Numbered from the stretch's first letter, positions 53,666 to 63,701 are shown. The stretch is 64,000 nt of DNA from Verrucomicrobiaceae bacterium (GCA_015075365.1 JABTUN010000001.1:1302001-1366000); one strand, 5' to 3'. The notes: a model not told the origin generated them from the sequence alone. Program-made: numbers and translations.

Positions 53666-56600
53666 ATGAAAAAACCCACGCTCATCGCCCTCGCGGCGCT
53701 GCTGGCGCTGCCTTGCGCCGCCGCGGAGAAAAAAGCCGCCGCCAAGCCCGCGCCGAAGTCCGTCCTCGAACTCCACAAGTGGTCCGGCGATCTCAACGTG
53801 CCCGATCCCGTCGCCGTGACCACGGATGAGAAAGGCCGCGTCTATGTCGCCGCCACCACGCGGCGCAAAGTGGCCGATCTCGACATCCGCGAGCACTCGA
53901 TGTGGATCGCCGATGACGTCTCGCTGACCAGCGTGGAGGAAAAAGAGGCCTTCCTGAAGCGCGAGCTCGCACCGGGCAAACTGCGCCTGCCACGCGGCGG
54001 GCTCAAAGATCACAACCAAGACGGCTCCATCGACTGGAAGGACCTCACCGTGCACAGCGAGCGCATCTACCAGCTCCGCGATACCGATGGCGATGGCACC
54101 GCCGACAAAATGACCACCTTCGCCGAAGGCTTCAACAGCGTCGTCACCGGCATCGCCGCAGGCATTTTGTATCACGACGGCTGGGTTTACGTCACCGTCG
54201 CGCCCGATCTCGTGCGCCTGCGCGACACGAATGACGATGGCGTCGCCGATGAGCGTGAAGTCATCGCGCATGGCTTCGGCATGCACATCGCGTATGCCGG
54301 GCATGACATGCACGGCCCGCGCATCGGCCCCGATGGGCGCATCTACTGGAGCATCGGCGACAAAGGCGTGAACGTGACGAGCAAAGAGGGCGTGAAGTGG
54401 TTTTACCCGCACGAAGGCTGTGTTATGCGCTGCGAGCCAGACGGCAGCGGCTTTGAGGTCTTCGCGCACGGCTTGCGCAACATCCAGGAGGTCGCCTTCG
54501 ACGACTTCGGCAATCTTTTCGGCGTGGACAACGACGCCGACCTCCCCGGCGAAAAAGAACGCCTCGTCTATATCACCGAGCGCAGCGACTCCGGCTGGCG
54601 CTGCGGCCATCAGTATCAAAAAGAGCACAGCCGCTGGATCCTCGAAGGCCTGTGGAAGCCCGCGCATGCCGGGCAGCCGCTTTTCATCACCCCGCCGCTG
54701 CAAAACTACTCGAACGGCCCCGCCGGCTTCGCGCACGAGCCCGGCACCGCGCTCGGCGCCTCGTTGCGCGGTCACTTCATCCTCGATCAATTCCCCAGCG
54801 GCGCGATGACCGCCTTCCAGCTCGCTCCGAGCGGCGCGTCCTTCGTCATGAAAAACGAACGCGTCATCCACAGCGGCCTCATGGGCATCGGCCTGTGCTT
54901 CGCGAACAACGGCGGCCTCCTCGTCGCCGACTGGAGCGGCGGTTATCCCCTCGATGAAGTCGGCCACATCTGGCTCGCCGACGATCCCACCGGCCAAAAC
55001 AGCACCGAGCGTCAAGAAACGGCCAAACTGCTCGCCAACCCTCATCAGTCGCATCCGTCTCATCTGTCCCATCCCGATCAACGCGTCCGTTTGCAGGCCC
55101 AATTCGCGCTGGTGAAAAACAACGACTTCAAAACCCTCGAAGCCATCGCCACCGACAAGAAAGCCAATCAACTCGCCCGCATCCACGCCATCTGGGGCCT
55201 CGGCCAAGGTCTCCGCGCCAAAAAGCTCGAAGCCGCCACCTTCACCAAACTCCTCACCGACCCCGATCCCGAGGTCCTCACCCAAACCGCCAAAACCCTC
55301 GGCGACGGCACCACACGCGTCCCCGAGCTCATCTCACTTCTCACTTCTAACATCTCACGAGTTCGTTTCCACGCCGCCATCGCCCTCGGCAAGCTCCAAG
55401 ACCCCGCCGCGACCCCGAAACTCCTCCAACTCGCCGCCAAAGAGCAAAACGATCCCTTCATGCGCCACGCCATCGTCACCGGCCTCGCGGGCTGCGCCGA
55501 CGCGAAGGTGCTCGTGAAGGACAAAAGCCTCTGCAGCTTCCTCGCGCTCGCCAGGCAGCGTTCGCCGAAGGTCGCCGAGTTCCTCACCAAATTCCCCGAT
55601 GAAGCCGAACGAGCGATTCACGACGACGCCGGCATCCCCGAGGCTCTTCCTGCGCTCACCACGCGACTCTCGCGCCGCGGTCTGAACGCCTGTTTGCGCC
55701 TCGGCATCGCCGAACCGCTCATCCAAGCCGCGTTGAAGCCCTCCGCGCTGCAAAGCGAGGCCCTCGACCTTCTGCTCGTCTTCACCAATCCGCCGCGACT
55801 CGACCGCATCGACGGCCACGCGCATGAATACGCCCCGCGCGATGCCAAAGCCTTCGCCGCGCTCGTCCAATCGCGTCTCGACTCCCTGCTCGACCTCACC
55901 GACGGCCAGCTCAAGGCCAAGGCCGTCGAATTGCTCATGCAGCTCCAGCTTCGCGTCGAGCCCGCCGTGCTCCAAAGCATCGTCGCCGATGTCACAGCCC
56001 GCGCCAGCCTCCGCGCCGGCGCATTAAAGATGCTCACCAGCACTGGCGACTTCGGTCCCTCGCTCGATCTCGCCTTGGACAAAAAATCCCCCGCCGAACT
56101 CCGTCGCGAAGCCCTCACGCAGCTCTTCGCCCATCACCCCGACCGCGCCATCACCGCCGCCGCCACCGCTTTGAAGGAAGCCGATACCACCACGAAGCAA
56201 CTCGCCCTCTCGCTGCTCGCTTCATCGAAAGACGACACCGTCATCACCGAGTGGCTCGACCTCCTCGCGGCCAACAAAGCCCCCGCCGCCATCCAGCTCG
56301 ACATCCTCGAAGCCGCCGCCACCCGCGAAAGCCTCAAACCCAAGCTCGCCGCCCTCCAAACCCAAAACACTGAACTCCTCGAAGGCGGCGACGTCACCCG
56401 CGGCCGCGACATCGCCACCAACCACCTCGGTGCCAACTGCATCGCCTGCCACACCATCGAAGCCAAAGAAGGCAGCCAGGTCGGCCCCAACCTGAAAACC
56501 ATCGGCAGCAGCAAAGACCGAAAATACATCCTCGAGTCCCTCCTGAACCCACTCGCCACCGTCGCCCCCGGCTACGGCCTCATCACCCTCACCCTCAAAG

Positions 56601-56815
56601 ACGGCAAAACCCTCTCCGCCATCCTCGACAAAGAAGACGCCCAAACCATCCGCCTCAAACTCCCCGACGGAAAACTCCAAACCGTGCCGCTGAATCAAAT
56701 CGCCTCCCGCACCCCGCCCATCAGCGTCATGCCACCGATGCTCGGTATCCTCACGAAGACGGAAATCCGCGACGTCGTCGCCTACTTGGCGAGTTTGAAG
56801 GCGAAGAAGAAGTGA
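53666..56815 (+). CDS. PVC-type haem-binding CxxCH protein (NPCBM-less propeller + HEAT + cytochrome c)
   Basis: 1049 residues from ATG 53666, which opens a signal peptide (MKKPTLIALAALLALPCAAA). Residues ~40-450 form a glucose-dehydrogenase-like beta-propeller (VPDPVAVTTDEKGRVYVAA, LRDTDGDGTADKMTTFAEGF, GHDMHGPRIGPDGRIYWSIGD). Residues ~460-900 hold HEAT-like helical repeats. A C-terminal cytochrome c domain carries CIACH (925-929) and QVGPNLKTIG. Such fusions are characteristic of the PVC superphylum and are presumed periplasmic sugar dehydrogenases. The last codons (SLKAKKK) are the source of the 24-bp repeat bounding the Wadjet operon. Confidence 0.92.
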   Translation: MKKPTLIALAALLALPCAAAEKKAAAKPAPKSVLELHKWSGDLNVPDPVAVTTDEKGRVYVAATTRRKVADLDIREHSMWIADDVSLTSVEEKEAFLKRELAPGKLRLPRGGLKDHNQDGSIDWKDLTVHSERIYQLRDTDGDGTADKMTTFAEGFNSVVTGIAAGILYHDGWVYVTVAPDLVRLRDTNDDGVADEREVIAHGFGMHIAYAGHDMHGPRIGPDGRIYWSIGDKGVNVTSKEGVKWFYPHEGCVMRCEPDGSGFEVFAHGLRNIQEVAFDDFGNLFGVDNDADLPGEKERLVYITERSDSGWRCGHQYQKEHSRWILEGLWKPAHAGQPLFITPPLQNYSNGPAGFAHEPGTALGASLRGHFILDQFPSGAMTAFQLAPSGASFVMKNERVIHSGLMGIGLCFANNGGLLVADWSGGYPLDEVGHIWLADDPTGQNSTERQETAKLLANPHQSHPSHLSHPDQRVRLQAQFALVKNNDFKTLEAIATDKKANQLARIHAIWGLGQGLRAKKLEAATFTKLLTDPDPEVLTQTAKTLGDGTTRVPELISLLTSNISRVRFHAAIALGKLQDPAATPKLLQLAAKEQNDPFMRHAIVTGLAGCADAKVLVKDKSLCSFLALARQRSPKVAEFLTKFPDEAERAIHDDAGIPEALPALTTRLSRRGLNACLRLGIAEPLIQAALKPSALQSEALDLLLVFTNPPRLDRIDGHAHEYAPRDAKAFAALVQSRLDSLLDLTDGQLKAKAVELLMQLQLRVEPAVLQSIVADVTARASLRAGALKMLTSTGDFGPSLDLALDKKSPAELRREALTQLFAHHPDRAITAAATALKEADTTTKQLALSLLASSKDDTVITEWLDLLAANKAPAAIQLDILEAAATRESLKPKLAALQTQNTELLEGGDVTRGRDIATNHLGANCIACHTIEAKEGSQVGPNLKTIGSSKDRKYILESLLNPLATVAPGYGLITLTLKDGKTLSAILDKEDAQTIRLKLPDGKLQTVPLNQIASRTPPISVMPPMLGILTKTEIRDVVAYLASLKAKKK
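55041..55076 (+). repeat. In-gene short tandem repeat (period 9)
   Basis: Four units of the pattern CNCATCNGT lie in the linker between propeller and HEAT repeats, encoding an HQSHPSHLSHP-like stretch. A second short run with period 7 (TCTCACT-like) occurs at about 55333-55360 in the same gene. Both sit in poorly conserved linkers. Confidence 0.5.
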
Positions 56816-56818
56816 GCC
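56795..56818 (+). repeat. 24-bp direct repeat, left copy, at the Wadjet border
   Basis: This spans the last codons and stop of the cytochrome gene plus 3 bp. It recurs at 63702-63725 with one A/G difference, on the far side of the jetABCD operon. Confidence 0.65.
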
Positions 56819-56819
56819 C

Positions 56820-58013
56820 TCACGGATAAAACGGCCACTGCTCCAAAGTCGGTCTGCCGAGGGCTTCCTGCTCGAAGTCACCTTTGTTTCCGGCTTCGCG
56901 CATGGCCTGAAGTTCGGCGTGGCAGTCGATGATGCGGGGATCGGCGAGCAATCGCGAGAGGATCTGCTGATCGCGTTGGGTGAGGAGTGAGGCGTTGGAT
57001 TGGGGACGCCAGTGCATGTGGAAGGGATGCACGGCGCGGCCGGAGACCTCGCGGAGTTTGCGGAGGATGTCCCAGCCGGCGGGATCGGTGTCGCCGAAGT
57101 GATGGTGGGGCAGATCGGGAGGCAGTTTTTGCAGGAGGAAACGCACGGCCTGCGTGGGGAACGAGGTGGCGACGATGAGGGTGCTGCGTGTGACATCGGC
57201 ACGCGTGAGCTGGAGGAAGGTGGTCTTGCGATTCTCGACGGTCAGGAGTCGCTGCGCGGTCGTGGTGAGGCGCGTGGCACGCTCCAGCTCGGCGACGGAG
57301 AGCGTGGACTCGAAGCGGAGGTCGAGCGGCTTGCTGTGATCGTCGAAATGCAGCACGAGCGGGCCGCTGTAATGCAGCACGCTATTGCTTGTCTGAATGC
57401 CGAGCGCCTCCAACGGCGTCTCGCGGCCGAGCAGCAACTCCAGCGCCCGTTCGATGAAGCTTTGCTGCGCTTCGAGGTATTTGGAGTCGCGCCCGATTTG
57501 CGTGCTCGCATCGCGGATCAGCGTGCCTTCGGGCCATTCGCGGCTCGTGAGGTCGAAAAGCAGCTTCAAGATTTCTTCGACGCGGTTGGCCTCGCGCCAT
57601 CGAAACGGCTCCACGGCATGCGGAAGGGCGAATTCGGCCTTCAAGCGGCTCAAAAGAGCGTTCCAGGCCTCGGGAAGCAGTGGATGACTTTTGGCTGAAA
57701 ACTGCTCCACCACGGCCAACGCGGCTTGTTGAGCTTCCGCGCCGGTTTGCGAGCCAAACTGGGCATGGAGCCAGGCTTCGGATTCGAGGGGGACTTCGAT
57801 TTTGTCGATGAATCGCGGCTTGTGTCGGAAGGGGATGAGTTTGAGCGGGAGCTTCTCAGCGTCTCGTTGGGCTGCCTGACGTTCTTCCGCGGAGGTGAGG
57901 CCTGCGTCATCGAGCAGCGTCTCCCAATCTCGGCGAAATGCCCGCACCGATGCCTCCACCCGTCGTTTCCGGGCGGTCATCCATTGTTCGTGCAGGGTTT
58001 GGAGCCAGAGCAT
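56820..58013 (-). CDS. jetD: Wadjet JetD (DUF3322/DUF2220 nuclease subunit)
   Basis: 397 residues from ATG 58013. The N-terminal ~180 residues are the arm/DUF3322-like region; the C-terminal part is a TOPRIM-like nuclease with VENRKTTF (259-266) and FGDTDPAGWDIL (306-317) carrying the acidic residues that bind metal. In Wadjet, JetD cleaves plasmid DNA that JetABC has extruded and bent. It is the last gene of the operon, separated from jetC by a 64-bp perfect palindrome, and ends 4 bp from the convergent cytochrome gene. Confidence 0.9.
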   Translation of the reverse strand: MLWLQTLHEQWMTARKRRVEASVRAFRRDWETLLDDAGLTSAEERQAAQRDAEKLPLKLIPFRHKPRFIDKIEVPLESEAWLHAQFGSQTGAEAQQAALAVVEQFSAKSHPLLPEAWNALLSRLKAEFALPHAVEPFRWREANRVEEILKLLFDLTSREWPEGTLIRDASTQIGRDSKYLEAQQSFIERALELLLGRETPLEALGIQTSNSVLHYSGPLVLHFDDHSKPLDLRFESTLSVAELERATRLTTTAQRLLTVENRKTTFLQLTRADVTRSTLIVATSFPTQAVRFLLQKLPPDLPHHHFGDTDPAGWDILRKLREVSGRAVHPFHMHWRPQSNASLLTQRDQQILSRLLADPRIIDCHAELQAMREAGNKGDFEQEALGRPTLEQWPFYP

Positions 58014-58022
58014 GGATGATGA

Positions 58023-58086
58023 GTGATGCGGGCACTCCTGCCCGCAATGGGAATCATGCGTCTGCGGGCAGGAGTGCCCGCATCAC
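58023..58086 (-). repeat. 64-bp perfect nested palindrome between jetC and jetD
   Basis: A 24-bp arm (58023-58046) is exactly complementary to 58063-58086 around a 16-nt loop. Each arm is itself a small hairpin (GCGGGCA/TGCCCGC around CTCC), so the unit is a head-to-head pair of REP-like hairpins, like a BIME. It fills nearly the whole 75-bp intergenic gap in the jet operon and could stabilise or attenuate the transcript. Confidence 0.9.
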
Positions 58087-58088
58087 TT

Positions 58089-61000
58089 TCACTCCATCAG
58101 CTCCGCGAGCCTGGAGCCTTCCACTCGAACGACCCAGTTTTCGATGTTTTGGATCTGCTCGGTGGCTTCGTCGTAGCTGCGTTCGACGCGGCATTGGACC
58201 ACGGTGTCGGCGTGTTGGAACATCGTGGGGAGGCGGTCTTCGGGGAAGGCCATGATGAGCTGGAGGCCGAAGTTGCGGGCGAGGGCGAGGCAGTCGTCGA
58301 TGCGGTCGCCGCTGAGTTTGCTGAAGGCTTCGTCCATGACGACGAGGCCGAGATTCTGCTGCTCCTCGCGGCGGCCGAGGTCATACACGCGACGGAAGGC
58401 GGCGAGCGTGGCGACGAAGAAGGGGGCCTGGTTTTCACCACCGCTCTGTTTCTTGGCGCTTTTGTTCAAACTGATCGCAGCGGCATCGCCGCGACCGGCG
58501 GGCTTGGCCTCGATGTCCCAGTGATGGTAGTAGCGGTAGTCGAGCATGCGCTGGTGGCGCTTGTCCTCGGGGTTGTCGGCGGCGTCGATGGCGGCCATGA
58601 GCTCGGCCTTGGCCCGCTCGATGTCCTCGCGGCCGGCGGCGTTGAAGAGCTCCATCTCGCTGCCGCTGGGCAGGCCTTTTTCGACGAGCGTCCAGATGGC
58701 GCTGTGGGCCTTGTCGGCACGACTGGTGAGCTGGTAACGCCAGCCACCGATCTCGTGATCCATGGCGCGGTTCAGCTCGCGCTTGGTGCGGTCGGCCTCG
58801 CTGAGCTTTTCACGCAGCACGTCGAGCACCTGATGCTGCAAACGATCCTCCCATTCCTTCCGCGCTTCATCGGCGGCAGTCTTGAAGCGCTCCAGCTCAT
58901 GCGTTTCGAGGTCTTCGCGACGCTGGTCAAAGGCGGCGTTGTCCTCCGCGTCGGCATCGAGCGCATCGCCGAGGTCGGCGTGCACGGTGACGAGCTCGCG
59001 ACGCTGCTCATCGCGCAGGCGGCGTGCCTCTTGCGCACGCGTATCGAGCTGAATGGCGAGCGCGGCGGCCATTTCGATGGATTTGCGCCAGCTCGTGGCC
59101 TTTTGGCGTTCGGCGGTGATGCGCGTGGTGATCTCGTCGTCGGAAAAACCATGCACGAGCATGCGCGAGGCCTGGCGGGCGATGCGGGTCTGTTCTTCCT
59201 GAAACACATCCTCCTGGATGGCTTCTTCGAGTCGCGATTGCTCAAGCGTGAAAGCGGTGATGGCCGTCTTGAGGCTGCCGATGCGTTCGTGGATGCCTTT
59301 GAGCGTGGCTTTTTGCACGCGGAGGTTTTCCATGGCCTTCTCGTGGTCTGGCGTGGCGAGGAGGTTCCAGGTCTCTTGCAGCTCGCGGAGTTCTTCGCGC
59401 AGTTTGGGCAGGCGCTGGACCTCATCGGCCCCTTCGGGCGCGGTGAAGCGGTCGAGATGGCCTTCGGCACCGCGGTTTAAAAAGGCGCGGAGGTCATCGC
59501 AATCGCTGCGCACCTCCTCGATGACGGCATCGGTCTCGCGAAGCTCGTTCTCGCGCAGGTCGCGGAGGCGGCGCAGGCCTTCCTCGCCGAGCGTGAGCTC
59601 TTTTTCAGGCGTGAGCTTCACACGACGCGGCGGATCTTTGAGCCAGCCATCGAGCGAAATCGCCCGCTCATGCTTATCGAGCTGCGCGGCCTTGTTCACG
59701 GCGACGATGCCGCCGAGTAGGTGATCGAGCACCTTGCCGGCGAGATCGTGTTTGGTCTCCACCATCTCACGCAGCGAGCCTTTGAGGACCTTCGTGGTGG
59801 TTTGCGCGGCTTCCTCGGGATGAATGAGCGGCTCGTGCGGATTCTGCGTCTGCTGCGCCTGATCCCACGCGGCGCGGAAGTCCTCGGGAATGACGGCGCG
59901 GCGATGGATGCCGAGCACGGTCTCGATGAGCGGCCACCATTTTTCGGCGCTGGCCTTCACCTCGACCACGCGACCGAGCGCGACGGCTTTTTGTCCGCGG
60001 GAAAGCAGCGCATTGAGCAGCGGCGAGGGCGTGGCGTGGCCTTCGCGGAGCTGCGCGAGGTCTTTGTGCAGCGCGGCCTTGCGCAGTTCATGCTCGCTGA
60101 GGCGGGCGAGCACGGGCTGGAGCTGCTCGTTCGCCTCGTCTTTCAGCCGCATGTAGGCACGCGCGGTATCGCGTGCGGCAGCGAGCGCCTTGCTCTCGTC
60201 CTTGCTCTGCATCGCGGAGATGGCGGCGGAGGCCTCGTCGAGATTTTGCAGGCCAAGACGCGACGCGTGGAGCTGCCAATCCTGCCAGCGGCGCAGATGG
60301 GCGCGAATGCGATCATGCAGGCTGCTGGAGGCCGCGTTGAGTCGCTCGATCTCGCTCTCGAGCTCGCGGCGGCGGCGGTCGATCTCTTCGAGCTTGAAGG
60401 CCTTGTCACCCAGCGCGGCGCGGGCGGATTCCTCGGCGTGTTCGAGGCGTTCGCGCTCGCGGATGGCCTGCTCGTGCGCTTGCAGGTTCTCGGAGTGCTC
60501 GGCGCGTTTGTCTTCGAGTTCGGCGCGGCGGCGATTGAGGCCTTCGAGGGCTTCTTCGTGCTTCAAAGCATCGCTGAGGTGCGAGTAGAGTGCGGACTCG
60601 CGTTTCGATGTGAGCCAGTCCTGATGATGCGCGGAGATGCGCTTCAGGCGCTCAAGCTGGTCGTACATTTTCTCCAGTCGCTCCTGCGCCCGACGATGCG
60701 CATCGACGCTGGCCTTCACCGCCTTCACATCCGGCATGCCGGGCTCGAGCAGGAACTCGCGCACGAATTTTTCGAAGTTGCTCTCCGGCTCGAAGGCCAT
60801 CGCACGCGGCAGCGTCTTCGCCATCTGCTCGGCGTCGAAGCCGAGGTGGCTGCGCAGCGCCATCTCATCGCGGTAAGTTTGCTGGCGATCCCACACATCG
60901 CCGTCGAGCTCGCGCTTCACGCGGGTGCGGAATTCATCCTCGGGCAGGAATTGCATCGCCTGCGGTCCGGCGTCGCTGTTGAGGAAATCCTGCCACGCGA

Positions 61001-61427
61001 GACGGCGTCCGGTGCGGAACCAGATCGTCGAAGGCTTCGCCGTGGGGCTTTCATACTCGATGCGTGCACCCCAGGTCTCGCGGCGCGGCTCGCTCTCGCC
61101 GGATTGCAGCGGCCAGGTGAACTCCAGCGCGGCGAGCGTGACGCTGCTGGGCCGCAGGTAGCGCTCCGCGCCATCGCGACCGGTCGTGTTCGTGTCGCAC
61201 AGGCAGTAGCCGCGCAGCGAACGACCGCTGCCTGCACCGGCGGCGGCTTTGTTGAACTTGCTCTGCTGCTCGCCGAGCATGACGAACTGGATGAGATCGA
61301 GCAGCGCGCTCTTGCCGCTGCCATTCGCGCCGGTGATGAGAGAGAGGCCGGAGACGTCGATGAACTGGCGGTAGCCATACCAGTTCACCGCGAGGATGCG
61401 GCTCAAGGTGATGCGCGGGGCGCTCAT
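58089..61427 (-). CDS. jetC: Wadjet JetC (SMC/MukB-like ATPase)
   Basis: 1112 residues from ATG 61427 (MSAPRITLSRILAVNWYGYRQF), overlapping jetB by 4 bp. Walker A is GANGSGKS (33-40) and the Walker B/signature end is LGLVVMDEAFSKLSGDRIDD (MDEAF at 1031-1035); between them are long Glu/Arg-rich coiled coils from about 250 to 900. This is the motor of the Wadjet complex, a MukB-like loop extruder that acts with the kleisin JetA and the KITE protein JetB and licenses JetD cleavage of small circular DNA. Confidence 0.93.
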   Translation of the reverse strand: MSAPRITLSRILAVNWYGYRQFIDVSGLSLITGANGSGKSALLDLIQFVMLGEQQSKFNKAAAGAGSGRSLRGYCLCDTNTTGRDGAERYLRPSSVTLAALEFTWPLQSGESEPRRETWGARIEYESPTAKPSTIWFRTGRRLAWQDFLNSDAGPQAMQFLPEDEFRTRVKRELDGDVWDRQQTYRDEMALRSHLGFDAEQMAKTLPRAMAFEPESNFEKFVREFLLEPGMPDVKAVKASVDAHRRAQERLEKMYDQLERLKRISAHHQDWLTSKRESALYSHLSDALKHEEALEGLNRRRAELEDKRAEHSENLQAHEQAIRERERLEHAEESARAALGDKAFKLEEIDRRRRELESEIERLNAASSSLHDRIRAHLRRWQDWQLHASRLGLQNLDEASAAISAMQSKDESKALAAARDTARAYMRLKDEANEQLQPVLARLSEHELRKAALHKDLAQLREGHATPSPLLNALLSRGQKAVALGRVVEVKASAEKWWPLIETVLGIHRRAVIPEDFRAAWDQAQQTQNPHEPLIHPEEAAQTTTKVLKGSLREMVETKHDLAGKVLDHLLGGIVAVNKAAQLDKHERAISLDGWLKDPPRRVKLTPEKELTLGEEGLRRLRDLRENELRETDAVIEEVRSDCDDLRAFLNRGAEGHLDRFTAPEGADEVQRLPKLREELRELQETWNLLATPDHEKAMENLRVQKATLKGIHERIGSLKTAITAFTLEQSRLEEAIQEDVFQEEQTRIARQASRMLVHGFSDDEITTRITAERQKATSWRKSIEMAAALAIQLDTRAQEARRLRDEQRRELVTVHADLGDALDADAEDNAAFDQRREDLETHELERFKTAADEARKEWEDRLQHQVLDVLREKLSEADRTKRELNRAMDHEIGGWRYQLTSRADKAHSAIWTLVEKGLPSGSEMELFNAAGREDIERAKAELMAAIDAADNPEDKRHQRMLDYRYYHHWDIEAKPAGRGDAAAISLNKSAKKQSGGENQAPFFVATLAAFRRVYDLGRREEQQNLGLVVMDEAFSKLSGDRIDDCLALARNFGLQLIMAFPEDRLPTMFQHADTVVQCRVERSYDEATEQIQNIENWVVRVEGSRLAELME

Positions 61428-62077
61428 GCAGCCACCTCCCCGTCTTCCGCGCTGTCTTTGACCGGCTGATACTGCTCCACGCGCTGCTGCCACGCGGCGA
61501 TGTCATCAAACGGGATCACGCGGGCCAGCGAGGGCAAAATCTCGATCTGCATCTCGCCCGCCTGCGTCATGCCCTCGGGCCTCAGCGTGCGGATGAGGCG
61601 ATGACGGCGGATGCGGGCCAGGCAGGCCTCGATCTGCGATTTTTCCGGCGTGCTGATCTTGTCGAAGTACACCTTCAGCGCGGCCCAGAGCTGGTCCACG
61701 GTCACGATGACCGCCTCCTGGCTGCCAGTGCTGATTTCATCATCGTAAAGCCGCCACAGCGCCAGCAGCACGAGCGTCTCGTCCTTGTCAAAACGGCCCA
61801 ACAGCAGGCACGACTCCGTGCGCGGTCTCGCCTGCAGCAGCGAGCGCTCCTCATCGACGATCAACTCCAGCGCCAGCGGCGCGAGGTAGTCCTCCACGTG
61901 CGTGCGGTAGTGATCGCGAGCCAGCAGATACAGCTCCCGTCCGCCGCCCTCATCGCCCAGCAACACCCCACGCCCCAGCAATTCCGCCAGCACCTCCCGC
62001 AGCGCCGCCCGATCCGAATCCGGCACGTCGCTCCAAAAGGAGCGCGGCCAAAGCGGATCAGAAGGGGCGGAGGTCAT
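61424..62077 (-). CDS. jetB: Wadjet JetB (DUF4194, KITE-like subunit)
   Basis: 217 residues from ATG 62077. RAALREVLAELLGRGVLLGD and LYLLARDHYRTHVEDYLAPLALELIVDEERSLLQARP, then LALWRLYDDEISTGSQEAV and ACLARIRRHRLIRTL, fit the winged-helix DUF4194 family. Like MukE it bridges the JetC heads and the JetA kleisin. The start is 34 bp after the jetA stop and the end overlaps jetC, so the stoichiometric subunits are translated together. Confidence 0.88.
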   Translation of the reverse strand: MTSAPSDPLWPRSFWSDVPDSDRAALREVLAELLGRGVLLGDEGGGRELYLLARDHYRTHVEDYLAPLALELIVDEERSLLQARPRTESCLLLGRFDKDETLVLLALWRLYDDEISTGSQEAVIVTVDQLWAALKVYFDKISTPEKSQIEACLARIRRHRLIRTLRPEGMTQAGEMQIEILPSLARVIPFDDIAAWQQRVEQYQPVKDSAEDGEVAA

Positions 62078-62111
62078 GGGGGCGGCGATGATGGCGTGGT
62101 GCTGGGTTTGC

Positions 62112-63590
62112 TCAACCTTCTCTTGTGATCGCAAATCGCTCCACGCGATGCCCGGCGATCTCGTCGTGCTCCAAAATGTGCGGTTCGAGGCCGTTGCGGC
62201 GGCGGAAGCCGTCCACGCTCCAGCGGACACGTTTGCCGGCGAGAGCGGGCGCGTGCTCGTAGGCCACGGCGGCGAGCAGATCGAGCAGGTCGTCGGTGGT
62301 TTCGAGGGTGATGTCCTCGGTGCTTGTGGTGCGGCCTTTGGCGGGCAAAAGCTTTGCCACGAGTCGTGCGGCACGTTGCGGCGTGAGAGCGAGGCGCTGG
62401 CGCTCCTTCCACGCGGCGAGCACGTCGTCCTCGCTTTGCTTCGAGGCACCGGTTTCGCCAAAACGCAGATCGACGGGCGATTTCGTGCGCCGTGGCTTGT
62501 AGAGCGATTCGGTGCCGAAGAAGAACCGCGTCTCCACACAGCGCGGCGCGAAGTCGGCGCTCTGACCGGCGAACTCGGAGAAGCGACCGCCCGCATGCGC
62601 GGCATTGATCGCATCGCAGTAAGCTTTCACAATTTCCGGCCGACGGCCGCGCAGCTCCGTCTGATAGCGGTAACGCTGCTGGCTGAGGCGGTTGAAGGCG
62701 GCCATGCGCAGGTCGATGGCCTCCGCGCGGCGTTTCAGACCGCCGAGATCGCGCTCCAGCCGCGTGAGCATCGCCACCGCGTGGTCGTAGGCATCGGCGT
62801 CGTCATAGCCGTAGTGCTCACGCAGGCCGGAAGCGAGGCGTTCGCGCATGAGCGGATCGTCGTGGCACTCGGAGACGGCGCTGCGGGCATTTTCGATGCG
62901 CGTGAGCAGCCCGCCGCGACGCAGCGCATCATAGCACACCATGTGCTGCCCTTGGCCGAACTCCTCATAAAGCAGGTTCAGCGTGTCCGCGGCCGTGGTC
63001 GTCTGCCTTTGGCGCTGCTCAAAGCCGGTGACGATTTTTTCCACCGCATGCAGTTGCTCAATCGCCCGCTCCAGACGCTGCGTGAGGTCGGTGATGGTCG
63101 AGCGGAGCTGATCGGGCGGCTGGATCTGCGGATCGAGCACGCCGCGCTCCTCGAGCGTCTGGCAAAGCCCGCGCAGCGTGTCCGCGAACGTTTTGAGCTC
63201 CGCCACGCGATCCTCCGCAAGGTCTCGCAGCATGCGCAGCAGCGGCCGCAGCCCAGGCGTGATCACCGCCCAGCGCTCATGCAGCCCGAGCGTCTGATCC
63301 TCCAGCCAGCCCGCCGCGATGAGGCGGTTGAAAAATTGCCCCGCCCGCTGCCGCGCATCCCGCAGCGCCGCGCCCTCATCCTCCGCCAGCAGCGACAGCG
63401 GATGCCGCGCGATGACTTCCTTGATGATCTCAATCGTCTCCCGCTGTGAAAGCCTTCCTGCCTCGCCCGCCTCATCAATCAGACGATCCGCACAATCCAC
63501 ATACACCGGCGCCGAAGGCCGCGCCAACGGCCGGAAAAAATCCGCCGAGACGCTGCGGCTGAGTCGGGTGCTGAGAGTTTCGGAAGGCAT
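62112..63590 (-). CDS. jetA: Wadjet JetA (kleisin-like subunit, DUF5716-like)
   Basis: 492 residues; ATG 63590 (MPSETLSTRLSRSVSADFFRPL) is preferred to a longer frame because family proteins begin with this stretch. CADRLIDEAGEAGRLSQRETIEIIKEVI and RLIAAGWLEDQTLGLHERWAVITPGLRPLL suggest an N-terminal winged helix; a long helical middle (ELKTFADTLRGLCQTLEERG onward) and a C-terminal winged helix follow. It acts as the MukF-like kleisin of the Wadjet complex. It is the first gene of the operon; the promoter must lie in 63591-63701. Confidence 0.88.
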   Translation of the reverse strand: MPSETLSTRLSRSVSADFFRPLARPSAPVYVDCADRLIDEAGEAGRLSQRETIEIIKEVIARHPLSLLAEDEGAALRDARQRAGQFFNRLIAAGWLEDQTLGLHERWAVITPGLRPLLRMLRDLAEDRVAELKTFADTLRGLCQTLEERGVLDPQIQPPDQLRSTITDLTQRLERAIEQLHAVEKIVTGFEQRQRQTTTAADTLNLLYEEFGQGQHMVCYDALRRGGLLTRIENARSAVSECHDDPLMRERLASGLREHYGYDDADAYDHAVAMLTRLERDLGGLKRRAEAIDLRMAAFNRLSQQRYRYQTELRGRRPEIVKAYCDAINAAHAGGRFSEFAGQSADFAPRCVETRFFFGTESLYKPRRTKSPVDLRFGETGASKQSEDDVLAAWKERQRLALTPQRAARLVAKLLPAKGRTTSTEDITLETTDDLLDLLAAVAYEHAPALAGKRVRWSVDGFRRRNGLEPHILEHDEIAGHRVERFAITREG

Positions 63591-63701
63591 CAGAGCCGCG
63601 CATGATGCGGAGGCGCGGCACGGTGGCAACCATGCACCGAATCATTCATGAATCGGCTCACCAAACCACAAACTGAAAATATGGCAGCCGGTCGGGTGGG
63701 A

